Source of the DNA: Bacteroidota bacterium
GTDB taxonomy: Bacteria > Bacteroidota > Bacteroidia > JAIBAJ01
Reading direction: 5' to 3'
Assembly: GCA_947475205.1 (NCBI GenBank)
Contig: CANJNG010000018.1
Coordinates: 1 to 41,280 of the forward strand
DNA length: 41,280 bases
The translations under genes were made by a program, and so were the position numbers. Shown piece after piece: positions 7,271 through 15,919 of this stretch. The notes beneath the pieces are model-generated. The model was not told the origin of the DNA and made no database searches. It worked only from the letters and a program-made list of their open reading frames with translations. Position 1 is the first letter of the stretch. The number at the start of each line of letters is the position of its first letter.

Positions 7271-8524
7271 TTATGTTTTCTGTTTCTTTTTCTTGGCTGC
7301 CGGAAAAAGTATATTGTTCAGAATTAGCCTGTATCCGGGCGAATTTGGATGCAGGTTCAAATCAGTAGGCGGGTCTCCAACCATGTGCTGATAATCTTCG
7401 GGGTCGTGTCCGGCATAGAAAGTCCAAGTGCCCTTGCCAAACTCGCCATGTATATACTTTGCTTCGTTGGCTGCTTTGTTATCACCCAAAACCAGCACTT
7501 CGGTTTTAATAAACTGTTTATTGAAGGCCGTGGTTTGTCCCATAAAACCCTTGATAATCTGCTCGTGGTTTTGGTTTAGCATCGTTGGTACAGGATCCCA
7601 TTTTGCCGAAAACTCAAATAGGGTAAAGAAGTCGCTGTTTTTCGGAACGTGGCGGGTTTCGGTAGCATCAATATTACTGTATTCATACTGATATGGATTT
7701 TCAACCAATTTGAAATCTTTAAAAGCAAATGTTTTTGAGTAGTCCAGTTTTTGCTGGGCGTTTCCATCAGCCTGATCGCCGTCATATATATCTGCACAAA
7801 TATCCACCCCATCTGCACTCAAGGCAATGTCGTAGCTGTCGGTGGCCGAACACATGGTAAACAGGAAACCACCACCAGAAGTAAAGTCCCGAATCTTTTT
7901 GGCAACCCCTAATTTAAGTTGCGACACTTTATTAAAGCCCAAACTTTTTGCCATTTGTTCCGAATAACGCACTTGCTCTATATACCAAGGTGCTGTGTGG
8001 TAACTTTGATAGAACTTCCCATACTGCCCTGTGAAATCTTCGTGGTGCAGATGAAGCCAATCGTAAAGGGGCAATTTTCCCTCAATAATCTCCTCATCGT
8101 AAATTATCTCGTAAGGCACTTCGGCATAGGTAAGCACAAGGGTAACGGCATCGTCCCAAGGTTGTTTGTTCTTGGGGGAATAAACGGCAATTTTCGGAGC
8201 TTTTTCCAGTTTAGCCACATCCATATTGGCTTGTGGGTCGGCAATTTCCTGCAAGATAGCTGTACTTCTTACATCAGCTATCACTTCATAACTCACCCCC
8301 CGAATCAGACATTCATTCTCTAAGGCTTTTATGTTTTTAAACATAAAACTACCCCCTCTGTAATTAAGCAACCAATCTACTTCCACATCCTTTGCAATTA
8401 CCCAATAGGCAATACCGTAAGCCTTGAGGTGGTTCTTTTGGCTATTGTCCATCGGTATAAGAATGTAGGAAGCCTTCGCTACGCCGCTCATAAACAATAG
8501 AAAAACAAATAGAAACTTTTTCAT
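7271..8524 (-). CDS. Exported glutamine-amidotransferase-like protein (family often named 'asparagine synthetase B')
   Basis: The 417-residue protein has a clear signal peptide (cut near VAKAS, about 19), so it acts outside the cytoplasm. The body resembles a class I glutamine-amidotransferase/ThuA-like fold. It shows KIAVYSPKNKQPWDDAV, YDWLHLHHEDFTGQYGKF, SGGGFLFTMCSATDSYDIAL (about 216-235) with a candidate nucleophile Cys in an MCSATDS elbow, and HGEFGKGTWTFYAGHDPEDY near the end. From memory, close Bacteroidota homologues carry the label asparagine synthetase B, but neither the N-terminal nucleophile Cys2 of AsnB nor its ATP-PP loop (SGGxDS) is present. It lies 57 bp downstream of a DUF5686 gene on the same strand and has its own TATCTTTG box. 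The function is unknown; an envelope peptidase-like or regulatory role is possible. Confidence 0.8.
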   Translation of the reverse strand: MKKFLFVFLLFMSGVAKASYILIPMDNSQKNHLKAYGIAYWVIAKDVEVDWLLNYRGGSFMFKNIKALENECLIRGVSYEVIADVRSTAILQEIADPQANMDVAKLEKAPKIAVYSPKNKQPWDDAVTLVLTYAEVPYEIIYDEEIIEGKLPLYDWLHLHHEDFTGQYGKFYQSYHTAPWYIEQVRYSEQMAKSLGFNKVSQLKLGVAKKIRDFTSGGGFLFTMCSATDSYDIALSADGVDICADIYDGDQADGNAQQKLDYSKTFAFKDFKLVENPYQYEYSNIDATETRHVPKNSDFFTLFEFSAKWDPVPTMLNQNHEQIIKGFMGQTTAFNKQFIKTEVLVLGDNKAANEAKYIHGEFGKGTWTFYAGHDPEDYQHMVGDPPTDLNLHPNSPGYRLILNNILFPAAKKKKQKT

Positions 8525-8535
8525 AAATGGATGAG

Positions 8536-8543
8536 CAAAGATA
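8536..8543 (-). promoter_or_regulatory. -7 box TATCTTTG upstream of the amidotransferase-like gene
   Basis: An exact TAnnTTTG match on the minus strand, 12 bp before ATG 8524, within the 57-bp gap after the DUF5686 gene. It suggests separate transcription of the downstream gene. Confidence 0.45.
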
Positions 8544-8581
8544 GGAAGGTTGTTGCAATAAAACCTTCGGCGAAAACTTCC

Positions 8582-11107
8582 CTAAATCTTGATATACAAA
8601 CTGGCATATACACAAAAGAAAACATCGCCTTTGTGAGCCAAACGGGTCAATTGCCAAACACCGTCGATACGAATAAACTTCAAAATATTCCCTATTCCGC
8701 CACCTGCTTCAACATACGGAACAGGATAAGCAGTTCCCATTTTGTTCAGTTTATTAAATTCTTTGTTTTGCTTGGAAGAGTTTCCATAAAACACATTACA
8801 TGTTAAATATTCGGTGAGTTTTAGCTTATTCCAAAGCGGAATTTTATCAAATAACGCTCCACCCATTGAATATTGGAAATTTCCGCTCACATATTTATCA
8901 GCACTGTATTCGAGCAAACTCATATTCTGAAACATATACCGATTGAAAACATGACCATAATTCCCTTCCGGGTTTTTAAGCAGCAGGAATGGCACTTTGC
9001 CAATAATTTCTCCGGCCCACACGTTATAGAAAACAGATTGTTTGGCGGTAATTGGCAATTCACTTTCAGCACCTATGCTTATGTCGTGATAATTAAATTG
9101 GCTACCTAAAATGCCTTTCACTCCGGCAAAATAGCGAAGATATAAAATTGGGAATGTGTTCTTTTTCCGCAACAAAGCAAAAAACTTATTGGCTTTAGCC
9201 TCTTTATTAAACTTGCCCGACAAAGCACTGGCGTTACGTTGATATTTCATCAAAATACCAAATTCTGTAGTAACCACCCTGTGCGTTTCTGTGCCATTAT
9301 ATTGGTATTTAAAATCGAAATATGGGGTGAACCTTTGATGCTGAAAGGTGAGATAGCCAGTTAAGTCGCGATGAAATTCGTGGTCGATTACCCCTTTGAA
9401 TTCTTCAATATTATATAACCGTTGCGGTGCTTTTTTCTGAACCAAGCTAAACAAGTTATCGTGATCCATTTCTGAACTGTGGCGACTCATAAAATCAATG
9501 TCGGTGCGTGCAAACAAGGTAATTTTATTCCAAGGTTTCCGGGTATAGATAAATTCATATTTACCACCATATTTGAATCGGTTATCGGCAACCCCATACG
9601 CTCCGAAAATCATCACCCGCATCCGTTTACTCATTTTATCGGAGGTTTGAACCCCCAACCTAAATCGGGCTTTCTCCACTTGATTCAAACTAAACACATT
9701 TGCAAAGGGGCCAAAACTAAACTTCCCGCAAGGAAAATAGCCTGTAGCCATTGCTCGTCCGGCATAGGACACTAATTTAAAAGCTGTGGTTCGTTTGATG
9801 CTGTCCACCATGGAGTAAATCCCTTTTTCCTTATCCAGAAGCAATTCGTGACGGTTATCTGCCCAAAACTTATCATCTTTATCATAAGCTTTGTCATCAA
9901 TGTTCGTGGCATCTGCCGTATTGAACATTTTGTCCTCAATAGGTTGATTAATGACCAAATTTCGGTAGCTCTTGCTTTTACGTCCAATTATTTTTCCGTC
10001 CTTGCTCAGATAGTAGTTTAATTTCAAGTTTACATATTCCTTGTTGGGCAGCCAATAGGTTTCCACCGTATCACCGTTGGGGACTTTGTAATATTTGAAA
10101 TCTTGGAAGAATGACATCCCTTCCAGAATACCGATGTTTTGCCCCTCCGAAATTTCCGCATCTATACTCTGAATGGCAAAGGTGTTTAGGTTCACCATCA
10201 TTTTGCCCTTTAGGGTGTTTTCTCCTTTGTGACGTGGTTTGAACTCCATCTCTAAGTGGGGTTCGCCATTAATGGTGAGGGTATCGTTATAGAAAAGGAA
10301 GAACTTATAAGTATTGAAACCATAATCGGCTATGGGGCTAATAAAACTTTTGCCTAAAGCGGTAATGGTATTTTCATAAATATTGAAATTCTGATTTACG
10401 TTTCCTAAGAGTTCAGTTATGAAATCTTCCTGTTTCAAACCCGACATCTTCACCCCTTTAACAGTTTCCGAATATTTACTTGGATTATTTTGTTGATATA
10501 CATCGCTCAGATTCTCGACTAGAAAGAATGGTAACACCGATTTCCCTTTTTCGGTAACGGTATCTAAATAGTTTTGAAGAAAGGGAAAGTTCTTCATAAT
10601 CTTATCATTTTGAACCGATTTTTTATTCACCCCATCTAAATCCAATTCATATTTGGTATAGGCTTCGTAGGTTAATGATCGAACATTGTCAGGGTTATTA
10701 CGATGTTTATTTTGCTGAATTTTTCGAAAAAGCACAACGGCGGGGTCTTCGCCTTTTATCACTATTTCGCTAAGCTGAATGTCGCTTACCGAAATGGCAA
10801 AATCAATAACCTGAGTTTGAAGTTCTGTGTTAATTTTCTTTTTTAAGGTTCGATAGCCTAAAGAGGTCGCAGTAAGTGTGTCGGAAACCCTCAAGGCTGT
10901 TTTGGGCACTTTCAGGCTGTAGTTTCCGAGGGTGTCGGAAGATGTGCCTACAAACCGGCCTTCTACTACAATGCTTACAAAGGGCAGCGGCTCTCCATTG
11001 CGAACATCTGTTACTTTTCCTTTTAATAAAATGAACGATTGTTGCCCAATAGCACTAAACCCTATTAAACCAAACAGAACGAATAAAACGTGTTTTTTGC
11101 CCACCAA
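8582..11107 (-). CDS. DUF5686 / CarboxypepD-regulatory-like outer-membrane protein
   Basis: The 841-residue protein starts with a signal peptide (cut near IGQQ, about 22). A CarboxypepD_reg-like beta domain follows (about 28-115: LKGKVTDVRNGEPLPFVSIV and a DTLGNYSL turn). The rest is a DUF5686 body of alternating amphipathic strands rich in aromatic residues, ending in strand-like YVEAGGGIGNILKFIRID and a terminal hydrophobic strand. This suggests an outer-membrane beta-barrel. Such proteins are found only in Bacteroidota as far as I know, and their role is not established. The start is TTG, with GTG one codon later; a TACTTTTG box sits 14 bp upstream. It pairs with the exported amidotransferase-like gene downstream, an arrangement I recall in other members of the phylum. 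Confidence 0.85.
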   Translation of the reverse strand: MVGKKHVLFVLFGLIGFSAIGQQSFILLKGKVTDVRNGEPLPFVSIVVEGRFVGTSSDTLGNYSLKVPKTALRVSDTLTATSLGYRTLKKKINTELQTQVIDFAISVSDIQLSEIVIKGEDPAVVLFRKIQQNKHRNNPDNVRSLTYEAYTKYELDLDGVNKKSVQNDKIMKNFPFLQNYLDTVTEKGKSVLPFFLVENLSDVYQQNNPSKYSETVKGVKMSGLKQEDFITELLGNVNQNFNIYENTITALGKSFISPIADYGFNTYKFFLFYNDTLTINGEPHLEMEFKPRHKGENTLKGKMMVNLNTFAIQSIDAEISEGQNIGILEGMSFFQDFKYYKVPNGDTVETYWLPNKEYVNLKLNYYLSKDGKIIGRKSKSYRNLVINQPIEDKMFNTADATNIDDKAYDKDDKFWADNRHELLLDKEKGIYSMVDSIKRTTAFKLVSYAGRAMATGYFPCGKFSFGPFANVFSLNQVEKARFRLGVQTSDKMSKRMRVMIFGAYGVADNRFKYGGKYEFIYTRKPWNKITLFARTDIDFMSRHSSEMDHDNLFSLVQKKAPQRLYNIEEFKGVIDHEFHRDLTGYLTFQHQRFTPYFDFKYQYNGTETHRVVTTEFGILMKYQRNASALSGKFNKEAKANKFFALLRKKNTFPILYLRYFAGVKGILGSQFNYHDISIGAESELPITAKQSVFYNVWAGEIIGKVPFLLLKNPEGNYGHVFNRYMFQNMSLLEYSADKYVSGNFQYSMGGALFDKIPLWNKLKLTEYLTCNVFYGNSSKQNKEFNKLNKMGTAYPVPYVEAGGGIGNILKFIRIDGVWQLTRLAHKGDVFFCVYASLYIKI

Positions 11108-11121
11108 AATCTTTGAGGGGG

Positions 11122-11129
11122 CAAAAGTA
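11122..11129 (-). promoter_or_regulatory. -7 box TACTTTTG for the DUF5686 gene
   Basis: An exact TAnnTTTG match on the minus strand, 14 bp before the TTG start at 11107. Confidence 0.5.
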
Positions 11130-11196
11130 GGAGAAAGGTTGGGGTAAATTCAGTATAAAAATTTATTTTCAATTTCATACAATATTATGGAAAGTG

Positions 11197-11225
11197 TTGC
11201 GTTATCTCATCATAATCTAAATTTT
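11197..11225 (+). promoter_or_regulatory. Candidate promoter of the TonB-like gene
   Basis: TTG (11197-11199), an 18-bp spacer and TAAATTTT (11218-11225), one mismatch from TAnnTTTG, lie 8 bp before ATG 11234. The spacing fits the Bacteroidota consensus. Confidence 0.4.
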
Positions 11226-11233
11226 TAAAAATT

Positions 11234-12052
11234 ATGAAAACCAACAATCTCTATTCCGAAAACTGGTGCAACATCGTTTTCGAAAACCGCAACCAAAGTT
11301 ATGGTGCGTATCAAATTCGTAAAGTTACTAATCCCAACACGTTTGTTGCTTTCCTTGGCACGCTGCTGCTTTTTGGGAGTTTGATAGGTGTGCCGAAAGC
11401 CGTAAATTGGCTTTACGGGGAGAAAATTGTGAGGGAACTTCCGCCGGATATTATTCCAGATGTGCCATTTTACCCCAACATTCCCGAAGAGGTCCTTCCT
11501 CCAGAACCTAAGACGGAAGTTAAGCCACCACCCGCTCCAATGAAAACTGAGATAATGACTACTCCTGTAATTATAGAGAAGGAGGTAAAAGAGCTCCCCA
11601 AAACCAATGAGGAATTACTTGGTAAGGAAACAAGCAATCAGAAAACGGAAGGAACAGGAACGGTTCAGACTATCACTACCGAAAAAGGCACAGGAACAGA
11701 GATTGTGGAACCTGTAGTTCCTGAAAAGCCAAAAATTTTTGAAGGATGGCAGCTATCGGTGTTGCCAAGCTTTGTGGGTGGCGATGTGCCGATGAATAAG
11801 TTTTTAATTGATCGCACACATTATCCGGAAATGGAAAAGGCTGAAGGCATAGAAGGAACGGTATATGTAACTTTTATTGTTACTTCGGAAGGGAAAGTAG
11901 CTAATGTTGAAATTGCCAGAAAAGGGAGTGCCGGGTTGGAAAAGGAAGCTCTTAGGGTAGTGAAACTTATGCCCGATTGGATTCCCGGAAAGCAAAACGG
12001 CCAGGCAGTTAACACAAAAATGATATTACCAATTCGATTTAAATTGTATTGA
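11234..12052 (+). CDS. TonB-family energy transducer-like protein
   Basis: The 272-residue protein has three parts. The cytoplasmic N-terminus FENRNQSYGAYQIRK (about 16-30) is typical of Bacteroidota TonB proteins. One membrane helix follows (about 36-56). A Pro/Glu-rich periplasmic spacer (about 75-170: PPEPKTEVKPPPAP and TPVIIEKEVKELPK) leads to a C-terminal TonB domain (about 185-272: HYPEMEKAEGIEGTVYVTF, GKVANVEIARKG, LKMILPIRF-like end). TonB carries proton-motive energy to outer-membrane receptors. No exbB/exbD or TonB-dependent receptor lies beside it, so it is an orphan member. It is transcribed alone; the hairpin at 12152-12190 is a likely terminator. Confidence 0.9.
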   Translation: MKTNNLYSENWCNIVFENRNQSYGAYQIRKVTNPNTFVAFLGTLLLFGSLIGVPKAVNWLYGEKIVRELPPDIIPDVPFYPNIPEEVLPPEPKTEVKPPPAPMKTEIMTTPVIIEKEVKELPKTNEELLGKETSNQKTEGTGTVQTITTEKGTGTEIVEPVVPEKPKIFEGWQLSVLPSFVGGDVPMNKFLIDRTHYPEMEKAEGIEGTVYVTFIVTSEGKVANVEIARKGSAGLEKEALRVVKLMPDWIPGKQNGQAVNTKMILPIRFKLY

Positions 12053-12085
12053 GATTATTCCGAGCCCGCAAAATAAAATCGTCTT

Positions 12086-12093
12086 TAAATTTG
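12086..12093 (+). promoter_or_regulatory. Possible -7 box TAAATTTG between the TonB-like and polymerase genes
   Basis: An exact TAnnTTTG match on the plus strand in a region with no plus-strand gene downstream before the terminator at 12152-12190. It could start a short untranslated RNA, or it could be chance in AT-rich DNA. Confidence 0.25.
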
Positions 12094-12149
12094 TAATGAA
12101 TTAACGTTTGTAGATTCAGAATTTATTTATTTGCCAATGACCTTTGTAT

Positions 12150-13361
12150 TCAAACTTGCCTTCGTTGCTGCGAGGGCAAGTTTTTGTTTTCAATTAAGTA
12201 GTAAAACTGGAAGCAGAAGAAAAGCGGTGATATGATAATTGCACTCGCAAAAAATATCGACATAAAGATAAATGTCATAATTACCGCACCTTCCACCTTG
12301 AACTTTTCAAACATTGCCTTGGATGACCAATAATAGGTAATTACCAAAAACAATATTCCTATTATACCGAATCGAGATAGGAAATCGGCTAAACCGCTTA
12401 CATAAACCAAGTGGGTATTTGTACCATCAGTCCGCTCACTGTCCTGCATACCTATACCAATAAGTGGATTCTTAGGTAAATCGCGGAATGCTAAAACGAA
12501 AGATCCAAATCGCCCAAGCGTAATTGATTGCTGGTTAGTTTCGGCGTCAAGATATACCAAGTGCTTTTCCCGCTCATCAATTTCACGGGTAATTTTATCG
12601 CTAACTACCCCTGAACTATATACGCCAAGACCTACAAAAGCGAATACTATTACTAATAAAGGTCGATAAGAAGCCCTGTAGTTGTTTACAAATATAAAGG
12701 GTACTAAGAATACTAAAATAAAGATTCCTGTTGTGGAAAATGTTGTAAGTAAAGTGATTACTAAAATATAGAACCGTTTGTCCAAAACAAACTTAGTGCG
12801 AAGCAAATTGAAAACAATTGCTATTAAAACCATATTGGCAAAACCTTTAGGCTCCCAAGCCATACCTGAGTTTCGCAGTAGAGCATTTTCATTTAATGTA
12901 AATATAAAATTATTTACATACCAGTTTTCCCGATAATTGAGTGCGGGAATGTTGTTTTCAATTAATCCTACAAACCATTTTAAATAGGGAAATGCCACAA
13001 TCTGCAATAAAAACAAAGGCAAACTAATGGCGGAAAACAGCACAATGATTCTTTCGTAGTAATAAAAAATCTTGTCTCTAACCAAGAGTAGCGTAAATAC
13101 GCCGTAAGTAATTTTAATGAATAGTCGGGAAGATGACCAAATATTTACCCAGCCAAATTTAAAGAAATAGCACAGTGTAAGGACAATATATAATGCCGTA
13201 AAGTAATAAAAACCAACAGGGATTTTTGTTTTAGAGGCTCGTATCAAATAGGTTGTCCATAGTAATGCTAATACTAAAGTTATATCCGCTAGTGCAATCA
13301 AATTTCCCTTTGCACCAATAAAAATCAGTAAAAGAACTAACTGGTATTCTTTACCCTTCAT
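12150..13361 (-). CDS. Wzy/O-antigen-ligase-like polysaccharide polymerase
   Basis: The 403-residue protein is almost entirely hydrophobic, with roughly ten to twelve membrane helices and a large periplasmic loop in the second half. A Wzy_C-like stretch is present: GRFGSFVLAFRDLPKNPLIGIG (about 283-304), the place where polymerases and WaaL ligases carry their conserved charged loop and Gly-x-Gly. Members polymerise lipid-linked repeat units, or transfer the glycan, on the periplasmic face of the inner membrane. It overlaps the flippase gene by 11 bp and is the last gene of the polysaccharide operon. Its 3' end overlaps the plus-strand terminator hairpin. Sequence is poorly conserved in this class, so the call rests on topology, motif and context. 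Confidence 0.75.
   Translation of the reverse strand: MKGKEYQLVLLLIFIGAKGNLIALADITLVLALLWTTYLIRASKTKIPVGFYYFTALYIVLTLCYFFKFGWVNIWSSSRLFIKITYGVFTLLLVRDKIFYYYERIIVLFSAISLPLFLLQIVAFPYLKWFVGLIENNIPALNYRENWYVNNFIFTLNENALLRNSGMAWEPKGFANMVLIAIVFNLLRTKFVLDKRFYILVITLLTTFSTTGIFILVFLVPFIFVNNYRASYRPLLVIVFAFVGLGVYSSGVVSDKITREIDEREKHLVYLDAETNQQSITLGRFGSFVLAFRDLPKNPLIGIGMQDSERTDGTNTHLVYVSGLADFLSRFGIIGILFLVITYYWSSKAMFEKFKVEGAVIMTFIFMSIFFASAIIISPLFFCFQFYYLIENKNLPSQQRRQV
12152..12190 (+). terminator. Intrinsic terminator downstream of the TonB-like gene
   Basis: AAACTTGCCTTCG (12152-12164) pairs with CGAGGGCAAGTTT (12171-12183) with one G-T pair, followed by TTTTTGTTTT. It lies inside the 3' end of the convergent polymerase gene. 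Confidence 0.8.
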
Positions 13362-14856
13362 TTGAATCTGACTGATTAGTAATAGGTGGTGCTTTAGCTG
13401 GTTTTCTTAGGGTTAAATAACCTTTTTTAAATTTCACAATATCGGCCCAAGCAAATATGCCTAAAATAAAATTCAAAGAAACCAAAGAAATAGCACATAA
13501 AAACGAAAACATGGAGATTACAAACCAAGAAAATGAGTGGTCAAATAATTGCGTACAAACTAAAACCAAACTAACGGCAACTATTAAAAACACGTACTGC
13601 TTCCATTTAATTGATTTATATTCTCTGAGTTCCTCAATCTTCACCATTTCAATTATAATAAACATTCCTATATATGAAATGATGGTAGCATAAGCGGCAC
13701 CCATCATTCCCCAAGTTGGAATTAATAAAATGTTCAGAATAAAGTTCAGGGCGGCGGCAATAATATTGGCGATTATAACATTTTTCTTTTTGTTGTAATA
13801 AAAGTTCTTAGTGGAGTTAAAGGAGTAAAATCCATAAAAAACATGGGAGAAGGAAATTAAAAAGATAATTTTCAGACCATCATAGTAGCTTGGGTTTTTG
13901 GTCATTATATACACCAAGGCTAATATTGGTGGAATAAATATAAATGTGAGAACAGGAAATAAAACCACGACTAAGTTTTCCATTTTGTGGTATAAGCGTT
14001 TCCCGTCCTCTGTAGTAAATATTTTCCAAGCAATTGGAGTCCAGGCCAATTGGAAAGTATATACTATAAATGTAGCTATTAAATCGGAGAATTTATAGCC
14101 ATATCCATACAGCCCCAATTGCTCGCCTGTAGATAGCCATTTCAAAAACCAGCGGTCAGAAATTGAAAGCAACAGAATGGATAAATTTCCAATTAAAAGC
14201 GGTGCACCGAATACAAGCAACTCTTTTGAAAGTTTAATGGAGAACTTTCCAAAAACTTCCTTTCTCATAATAGGAAAGTAAATTAAGGAAGAAATAGAAA
14301 ATGCAGTAACGTAACCGGTAATTGCTCCAAAAATCCCTAAATGGAATTTTGTAATAAAAAGGATGTTAAGCAAAAACAGGATGATTGATTGCGATAAGGA
14401 GATTAGCAGGTAAAGTTTGGGCTTGTGTATGGCCCTGCACATCAGCAAATAACTTTCACTTACTAACTTTATTAATAAAGCGATGAAGTATGCTATTAAA
14501 CCATACCCAACTATTCCTTTGTTGCCCAAAGATACAGTTCCAACAAGCAGAAAAAGTATAATAAACCCAATGAGAAGCTGCGTAAACAGAACCGTAAATG
14601 AAAGGTTTTTTAATTCTGATTCCGGTAATTCATTTTTGGTTTTCCAAAATCCGGTATTTAATCCCATTTGGGTAATACTTCGCAAAAAAGTACCCATTGA
14701 GATAATAAATTGCAGAATTCCATATTCAGCAGGAAGAAGAAAACCTGTGTAAATGGGAATAAGTATGAAACTTATCAGCTTAAAAACAATTGGCTCTAAT
14801 GTGTATAGCGATAAGTCCTTAAAAAGTCGGGTTATTGTTGAACGATTTTCAGACAT
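13351..14856 (-). CDS. Wzx-like polysaccharide flippase (MATE/MVF-type exporter)
   Basis: The 501-residue integral membrane protein has about 12 to 14 predicted helices. It shows the features of the polysaccharide biosynthesis/export family: the N-terminal FILIPIYTGFLLPAEYGILQFI segment (about 30-51), the mid-protein LLIGNLSILLLSISDRWFL helix and repeated GAxxGY/GAAYATIISY helices. Wzx proteins flip undecaprenyl-linked glycan units to the periplasmic side. The C-terminal 20 residues are polar. It is preceded by a glycosyltransferase gene (40 bp gap) and overlaps the polymerase by 11 bp, so it is clearly part of one glycan-assembly operon. Confidence 0.9.
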   Translation of the reverse strand: MSENRSTITRLFKDLSLYTLEPIVFKLISFILIPIYTGFLLPAEYGILQFIISMGTFLRSITQMGLNTGFWKTKNELPESELKNLSFTVLFTQLLIGFIILFLLVGTVSLGNKGIVGYGLIAYFIALLIKLVSESYLLMCRAIHKPKLYLLISLSQSIILFLLNILFITKFHLGIFGAITGYVTAFSISSLIYFPIMRKEVFGKFSIKLSKELLVFGAPLLIGNLSILLLSISDRWFLKWLSTGEQLGLYGYGYKFSDLIATFIVYTFQLAWTPIAWKIFTTEDGKRLYHKMENLVVVLFPVLTFIFIPPILALVYIMTKNPSYYDGLKIIFLISFSHVFYGFYSFNSTKNFYYNKKKNVIIANIIAAALNFILNILLIPTWGMMGAAYATIISYIGMFIIIEMVKIEELREYKSIKWKQYVFLIVAVSLVLVCTQLFDHSFSWFVISMFSFLCAISLVSLNFILGIFAWADIVKFKKGYLTLRKPAKAPPITNQSDSNEG

Positions 14857-14896
14857 TCTATACTTTCAATAAAGAGCTAATCTTTTTAAATTCAGG

Positions 14897-15919
14897 CTAA
14901 ACAACCTTTTTTTCAATATACTCTATTAAGAATTTATTGGGGTCGATATGCTCAGATAGGAATGTTTCTTTGCGTTTTGTGTGTAATTCACTCAAGCCTT
15001 CATTTGCAATAAGTTCTGTAACAAAATCGACTAAGCCATTTGTGTTTCCAAATTCATACAATAGGCCATATTCAGCCTGTTTTCGCAATGTACCGCTGGA
15101 AAGGGAGTTTACATAAACCGCCGGAATGCCAAGCATAGCACATTCAGAAGCCATTGTAGCACCTTCGCCAACATAAAGACTTGCACCGGCCAACACATCA
15201 TGCATTTTATGTACGGGGATTTTTAGCTTGTACTTTTGAAACTCTTCTGATAGCGAGCCTTCTGCCGAAATAAAAACTCTGTATTTTTTACTCAACAAAT
15301 CAACTAGCGTTTGTTTTATTTCGGGCGACATTCCACCATGCCCCCAATCGTGATTTGCCTGCCATGAAACAAACCGAATGAGTGCGTAAGGCGTATTAGC
15401 TTCAATGCCCAGTATTTGGTAAATATCCTTGTCGGGTGTAAAATATTTAGGATGCAAATAAGAGAGTTCCATAAATGAATTGAAACGCTCGTGTTTAACG
15501 CCCAAATCTTTGTCAAATACAGCAGGAGTGAGAATCTGCGTTGTGAAATGCTTGTAAAATTGGTGTGAAATGTGAGCTTGATCAGTGTCGTCGATAGTAA
15601 TGCTTTTACAACCAAGCAACCAGGCAGTTTGAGCTGCATAAGGCGATGCGAAACCTACGAAAAGGTCAACTTTTTCTTTTCTCAATTTTCGAAAGAAAAA
15701 CCAATCCATTTTCAGCATATACAGGAATTTCCCAAGTGCTGATGTATTACCCGCCCCCCTTGAAGTGTAAGGAATTTTATAGGCTTCGAGTAACTGATGA
15801 GTAACTTCTTTATCTCGGGCAAATACAATAACTTGATGGTTTTTACTTTTAAGATATTGTATAATATTTCTGAAATAATGTACATGTGCCGGATGGCCGA
15901 GGTCGAAGACTATTTTCAC
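14897..15919 (-). CDS. DUF354 predicted glycosyltransferase (GT-B fold)
   Basis: The 340-residue protein has the DUF354 signature at the start: MKIVFDLGHPAHVHYFRNII. It continues with a UDP-sugar GT-B-like layout, with VDLFVGFASPYAAQTAWLLGCKSITIDDTDQA in the N-domain and SLYVGEGATMASECAMLGIPAVYV in the C-domain (about 248-272), similar to the nucleotide-sugar site of MurG and UDP-GlcNAc 2-epimerases. Family members are predicted glycosyltransferases of envelope polysaccharides; the donor and acceptor cannot be read off. The start is GTG 15919, sharing GTGA with the stop of the GT2 gene, so the two are translationally coupled. Confidence 0.82.
   Translation of the reverse strand: MKIVFDLGHPAHVHYFRNIIQYLKSKNHQVIVFARDKEVTHQLLEAYKIPYTSRGAGNTSALGKFLYMLKMDWFFFRKLRKEKVDLFVGFASPYAAQTAWLLGCKSITIDDTDQAHISHQFYKHFTTQILTPAVFDKDLGVKHERFNSFMELSYLHPKYFTPDKDIYQILGIEANTPYALIRFVSWQANHDWGHGGMSPEIKQTLVDLLSKKYRVFISAEGSLSEEFQKYKLKIPVHKMHDVLAGASLYVGEGATMASECAMLGIPAVYVNSLSSGTLRKQAEYGLLYEFGNTNGLVDFVTELIANEGLSELHTKRKETFLSEHIDPNKFLIEYIEKKVV

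Noticed and set aside
7271-8524. Asparagine synthetase B function
   Set aside because: It has a signal peptide and lacks both the N-terminal Cys nucleophile and the ATP-PP loop.
8531-8806. Plus-strand protein opposite the end of the DUF5686 gene
   Set aside because: It is a shadow frame with no domain and low-quality sequence. The minus-strand gene continues to a normal stop at 8582.
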